This document shows, piece after piece, positions 58,771 through 64,000 of a stretch of DNA of 64,000 nucleotides. The DNA comes from Cryptomeria japonica (lineage: Eukaryota > Streptophyta > Pinopsida > Cupressales > Cupressaceae): assembly GCF_030272615.1 (NCBI RefSeq), contig NC_081407.1:100485897-100549896 (forward strand). Reading direction: 5' to 3'. Position 1 is the first letter of the stretch; every line of letters begins with the position of its first letter. Made by a program: the position numbers and the translations under genes. The notes beneath the pieces were generated by a model that was not told where the DNA came from, did no database searches, and worked only from the letters and a program-made list of their open reading frames with translations.

Positions 58771-60057
58771 TCTAGTTAGAAAACAATTCTTCCATATATT
58801 TAATAATTTTTTTGAAAAAAACTATATATAGAAATCTCAAACAATGACACAAAATTCATAAAATGACTTCTAAAAGATAAAAATTGGTTGACGAGATGTA
58901 AATATCTGTAAGTTTTAAATATTTAGATACTTTTACTTATTCTAAATTAGAATTATATGATTGGACACAAATTCTATACAGAGATATTAAAGATATAATG
59001 GATGGTATTAGAAAAGATTGCTAAAATTAATTTTACATTATGTAAACAAAATTGAAATAAAAAACAAAAAAAAGATCTTGACAAGTAGTGAGATATACAT
59101 ATTTATATCTTAAGTAATACATGAAAAATATTTGTATTATTGAATTTTTCTTTTAATTAATAACACAAAAACATGTACAAATATAAATTATATTACCAAC
59201 AAAAAAATGCTTATATCACCTCTAAATATATTATTAAACACTTGAAAAAAAACAAAAAAAACTACTTTAATTTTTAATTATTCAAAAACTGTCAAAATCA
59301 AAATTCATTCAAAATAAAGAAATGTCCAATTTACCTTCTTCGAGAGCTGTCAAATTTCTTATGTTGGAGAGCTACCTATTGTGTTTCTTTATTTCTTTCC
59401 GTGTTTGACCAACTAGATGAGCGTGTTAAATAGGTAGTCCATTACAAAAAAAATTACATTGAAATTAATTAATACAGATCTGATGCACTCATAAATTTCA
59501 ATTTTCATTGATGAAGTGAAAGAATCCGAAAAACCTTCTTTCATATTATATCATGAATGATATAAAGAAATCCTGTCCAATCACATGACTTTAAATTAAT
59601 AAAGTGTCTGAAAGTAAAATATATATATTCCACAAAATGACTTAGAAAAAATTATAAACAAATATATACAAAATCTTAAATATTTATAATCTATGGATCA
59701 AATACTTTAAATTTTCTAAATGATAATTAATTTGAGTTTTATGTTAAGAAATAAATGTATATAAGAAACTCATATTTCAAATGAATGTAAAAGTATTAAC
59801 CTTAAATAAATGTGCATAACTTTCTTAATACTTTTGCATAGTAAGGAAAATCTAAATCTAAAGATGACACTTGAAAACAATACATTCAGTCAAACTAAAG
59901 AAGATAAAATGACACCTCTAGTCAAAAAATAAAACAAAATAAAAATATGTAATAATAAATATAATATTATGATATAATACTCACTAAAAGAGCATCTAAT
60001 CAACTAATGCTTATAAAGAAAACTTATATGCAACAAATGAAATTCAAAGGGAATGTC
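58771..60057. other. AT-rich spacer
   Basis: No gene, tRNA or clear repeat boundary seen; poly-A and poly-T rich throughout. Confidence 0.5.
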
Positions 60058-61293
60058 ATGGTGTCACATATCTATAGTGAAGGAGGAGTGGAATAGTTTA
60101 TTGAAAATATAATTGGATATGATGAAAACCTGTATGTCCGGTTTGTCAGGTCGAGGGATGATAAGATGATTAAAGTGCGGGGTGTCCCATTTGAGGTTAG
60201 TGAGGTCATAGAAAAAGCAACAAGGCTCTTTATCAAAGGAAGAAAATGGAAAAAATATAGTCGAGTAATGAATAATGAAATTCTTTCCCAATTCTTCTAC
60301 GAGAATGAGGATCCTGTCAAACTTCATGGATGATTTGCTAGAGCCGACCTACTAGACCCATGGAGCTAGGTATGTCTTATGGTAATGAATTCTTTACTTT
60401 AGAGGGTAAGTTCAAAGTTTATTACTATTATCACCTACCATTGCTTAATCATTTTAATAATCATTATTTTCTCTCCCTTTGGTTTTTTCTATTAAATTAT
60501 TTGGAAAACTTAGTTTATGATGTTGTTGAGATGGCTAAAACTCAAGGCCAAAAACCCATCCCTCTCCACCAAGGTTTTCTTTCCCAATTCTACAATTTCG
60601 ACTTGACCCTTTGCTCGCCTAGACAATTGATGGCTTCAAAATCCCCTCGCTCTAATTTGTCTCCTAATTCTACTATCCCTAATTCCTTGAGCTCTAGTGA
60701 AAATAAATGCCTACAAATCCCAATTGCCACTAAAACCCATTCTTGTCCCAACTTCCTTGCTACCCCAACCCATGATATGGTGGTTGAAAGCCTCTATGTC
60801 CTCAAACATTTAGCTACTACATCCATTATGGATAAGAAAAGGAAACCCAAGAGACATTCCCCTTTGGAAAAAAAACTCAAGATAACCATCCAAGAGATTG
60901 TCAATGATGTTGAGGTGGAGATGTGCAAAGATGACAAGAGTGGGAGTGCCAATCATAGATGCTCTAACAGATTGGTTGGGTGTATATTTCAAAAAACTAA
61001 AGGAAAGAATTTGGTTGACTATGATGAGGAATTAAAGGAGGAAGAAATTATGGATGATGATGATGTTGTTGAAGTGGAGGGTAATATTGTCGAGGACACA
61101 AAGAAGGATGAGAGTTCAACTAAGTCCACTAGTGATAGTGGTAAGAATGAACCTTTGGACTTGACTTAGGATGTTATACCAGAGGAAGATGACACTCACC
61201 AAGGAGGGAGCATGTGCAACTATGTGAATTGTAAGACTACCACAAAGGACCTGGAGCCCTTGAAGAAGAAAGTGACGAAGATGGAGAAATAGA
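60058..61293 (+). pseudogene. Transposon-type ORF with domain resembling A's ORF2
   Basis: Starts at ATG 60058. The first frame gives IENIIGYDENLYVRFVRSRD, then VRGVPFEVSEVIEKATRLFI and a Lys-rich piece, with stops near 60094 and 60330. A frameshift near 60385 passes to an open frame: EFFTLEGKFKVYYYYHLPLL, a hydrophobic stretch, then IPLHQGFLSQFYNFDLTLCS and a long charged tail (KKRKPKRHSPLEKKLKI; acidic EELKEEEIMDDDD) to 61169 and weakly beyond. The FVxSxxDD...PFxIxxEIxxxxT pattern is shared with A's ORF2 N-terminus. No RT is seen. It is a probable remnant of a transposon ORF. Confidence 0.5.
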
Positions 61294-62659
61294 TGGTTAT
61301 TATCTCCAGGTTCAACTAGAAGGTGATGCACAACTCGACCACCTCCCTATGCCTAATGTAGAAGAAAGTCCTCAATAAAGATGCTGAAAATAGGGAAATT
61401 AAAAGGAAATCTTTAAATTCCTCACTGAAGATTGGAGCAATGTGCTCAAATAGCCATTGGTTGGTTGGCTTTAGTTTTTTTAGTTTTGTATTATTTTCGC
61501 TAAAGACTTTTATCACTATAAGTATTTTGTTAAGACTTTTAAGTTGTTTTTTGATATGTTGTAACTGTGTTGTCTGTAAGAATATTATCAGTTGTTAATA
61601 ATGTCTATGGTTTGTTAGTGTAAAAGGCCAGCACCCTCGTTTTGTTCCTTCTTTTATCAAAAGCTTATATGCAACAAAAATAGAAACATCAAATACTTTA
61701 ATCTCATGAAATATCTCAACGAGTACTTAAATATGAAATAAAATAAATTTTTATTTCAAAATACATAGTTCTTGAAATAAAAATTACATTTGTTATAAAT
61801 TATTTTTCATGTTTAAAGTTACTAGACATCATGGTAATATTAATAGATTAGTTTTATTGAGCATCATGCATAAGATTAGAAAAAAAAAATTCAATTTTAT
61901 TAAAAATTATTGAAACATGAAAGAAGATGTTTGAGATTAATAATCATTAGAATATTTAAACTTTTGAAAATATTACTCTAAAAGAAATTGTTCATACTAT
62001 AACTATCACATAATTTCTTAAAAAATATAAGGGAGACATGGAAACTATATACAACTCTCTTTTGATCGTACAATTCCTTTATGAGTCTCAAAAATCTAAA
62101 TAAGTTTATGATCAATAGTTTTTGCACTTATTAATTTTCTTATACAGTCCTTGTTAGCAAGAAATATGAGTGATGAAGGTTGAAGTTTGAAACTGCAATG
62201 ACACTATTAGTGTTGTAATTTATATCATGGACTTAATCCTATTAATGGAATAGGGAGTTAGATCTAGATAGGAGATTGACTTCTTAACATAATAACAAGA
62301 ACAGACATAACACATCATTTATGGAACAAAAAAGTATTACACATCTTGCATCCTTTTATCTCTTTATTTTTCTTTCACAGAGGTGTATTGGAAAGTGTCA
62401 TCTTTCTTAATTGGATACTTTCCCTTATGTAGGCTTTGTAGAGGATGTGCCTATCTAAGGTTTTCCGAATATCCTAGGGATGGATTGACTTTATTTATCC
62501 AATTCTTTCTTAGCAAATCCCCATTTTCATGGAATTTATCTTTGGAATTTCCATATATTCCTTGATCTTGCTCTTCTTTATTGAATCAATTGAATTTTCA
62601 ATATATGGGGAATCTCTTTGTTGTAGGGTCCATAGATAGGGTTAATAGATTAGATGCAT
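61294..62659. other. LINE-like tail and AT-rich spacer
   Basis: 61560-61675 reads TTTGTTAGTGTAAAAGGCCAGCACCC, then TTTTGTTCCTTCTTTTATCAAAAGC, a LINE-like 3' ending after the frame above. The rest is AT-rich with no supported gene. Confidence 0.4.
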
Positions 62660-63240
62660 ATAAATCGATCTTTGCATCAATTAACTCATAAGGTAATTGG
62701 GGTGTTTATGAGGTTTGTGATTCTATGGGCTCCATCACGGTCTTTATCTACGAGGAAAAAAATACTATCTATATATTTGTGAACCATATCATACAAAATT
62801 CTTTTTTACATGCTACATTATCCAGCAACTCTTGGAATAGGGCCTAGCAAAGATTAATGTTCTTTCCTTCAATCATCATTTGATATGAGACATATATGTT
62901 GGTGGTAGTAGTAGAAACCTCCCAGTTGGCGTAATAAATTTTGTTTGTTATTCTCATAATTGGACATTTGACAGTTAGATTCGTTATTTTGGTCACATCC
63001 AAGATCGTTCCATTGAATGTATCTCTAATGAGCTCTATAACCTCTTCAATTTTTATTGACTGTGTATAATAATTCATCATGAAATTGGCTCAAGATAATG
63101 TAGACCCACTCTTCCTATGTGGTGATGTTTGGGAACTCCTTGTATACATTCAACTTCTTTTGTATTTGGATAGTTAATTGCTTGTTCCAAGATGAAGAAG
63201 GGTAATCCTAAGGGTTTCAAACTTCATATGATTAATTAAT
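62660..63240 (-). pseudogene. Decayed transposon-type ORF
   Basis: The minus strand, read across adjacent frames, gives a plausible continuous protein: SWNKQLTIQIQKKLNVYKEF and EEWVYIILSQFHDEL, then the open stretch 62844-63080 (QSIKIEEVIELIRDTFNGTI; CPIMRITNKIYYANWEVSTT). IPRVAG and RILYDMVHKYID follow further on. Frame changes and stops show decay. I recognise no named family; the style is that of uncharacterised ORFs in plant retroelements. Confidence 0.35.
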
Positions 63241-64000
63241 ATAATAAAAGTATGAATATAGCTCCTAAAATTCTCGATGTAGCTAATGTCAATGAACACT
63301 TTAGGTAATGCTCCTGCGGGATCAACCTCCATCACTTTGTAGGGGAACCTTATATATTTGGAGCAGGTTTCTTAGAGGGATAAATGAGAATTTGGTGTAG
63401 CTAGTTTAGTAGTTTATGAGTGCAACAATGAAAGGGTAAGTGTAAATATTGTTTGAATGTGAAGACCTATGTTTATGGAAGCAAGATGAGTATGATATCC
63501 AAAGCGAGAAAAAAGTGAAAAGTTAGAATGTGATGATGATAAGACATCCTTATAGACCTACCCAAGGGAAGTGAATTTATTATTGTAGCCATCTTTTTTT
63601 CTTCTTATTGTTGTTTTGGGATTGTTAACATTATACAACTCTATTTTTTTGAAACTTTACTTCTTCTATCTGGGTAAGTGCACAAAGATGGTGGTCAAAA
63701 AGGGGGTATAAGTGGACACTTTTTTTTCTTTTCTGAAATCAGGTGAACTTGAACTTGGAGGCAAAATTTGAAAGTCATCCACTCAAGATATGAAGATAAT
63801 CAAAGAACAAATATTGTAGTACTCTGAATATAGTTTGCAAACTACTAAAAAAATTTAAAATTGGATAAGATTAAAAGGGTCAAATCCTTCGTGCACGAAA
63901 AATAGACCCTGATTTTTTCTGAAAACATAACATAGTGTCTAACGTGCGCATCAAAAAAGTCATAGTTAGATTTAGTATTTTGACAAATACTTTGGTAGAA
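63241..64000. other. AT-rich spacer at window end
   Basis: No supported gene or repeat. Confidence 0.5.

Overview
This window is plant nuclear DNA with almost no intact host genes. The nested LTR retrotransposons, long degenerate CCCTAA-type interstitial arrays, LINE fragments, an LRR receptor-like pseudogene and AT-rich spacer suggest a large, repeat-bloated genome, most likely a conifer or other gymnosperm. The species cannot be fixed from the sequence alone.

Layout. (1) 1-5788: 3' part of a Ty3/gypsy Tat-like element (G1) that keeps protease and the integrase C-terminus but no reverse transcriptase (RT). It carries an antisense plant-mobile-domain ORF and ends in a 772-bp LTR. (2) 5789-13446: element A, copia-like by its ends, with a Gag-like frame holding a coiled coil and zinc knuckles, then an unknown frame of about 1,120 codons. 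G1 appears to sit inside A's 5' LTR. (3) 13447-15665: LRR receptor-like pseudogene (minus strand) cut by A. (4) About 17000-20040: degenerate LINE (zf-RVT and RNase H) followed by an intact 247-codon ORF and a LINE-like tail. (5) 23190-40330: a layered stack. A LINE (V) is split by LTR element X (TSD TAAAG). X's 5' LTR is split by gypsy element Y (TSD CCCGC), and X's body holds a solo Y-family LTR (TSD GTTAT). (6) 41282-45440: a LINE 3' fragment, a dispersed repeat and a fragment of another copia-like element (C). (7) 45480-58378: a degenerate telomere-like array split by element B (minus strand, same family as A). B itself holds a solo X-family LTR (TSD ATTAG). (8) 58608-58770: a foldback element. 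(9) 60058-63240: two broken transposon-type ORFs, then AT-rich DNA.

What stands out. Every LTR element here (G1, A, B, X, Y, C) lacks reverse transcriptase, so all would need enzymes supplied in trans; recognisable RT or RNase H remnants are only in the LINEs. Elements A and B share a Gag plus a very long uncharacterised second frame. A related domain seems to recur at 60058-60360. The target-site duplications let the insertion order be read directly from the sequence.
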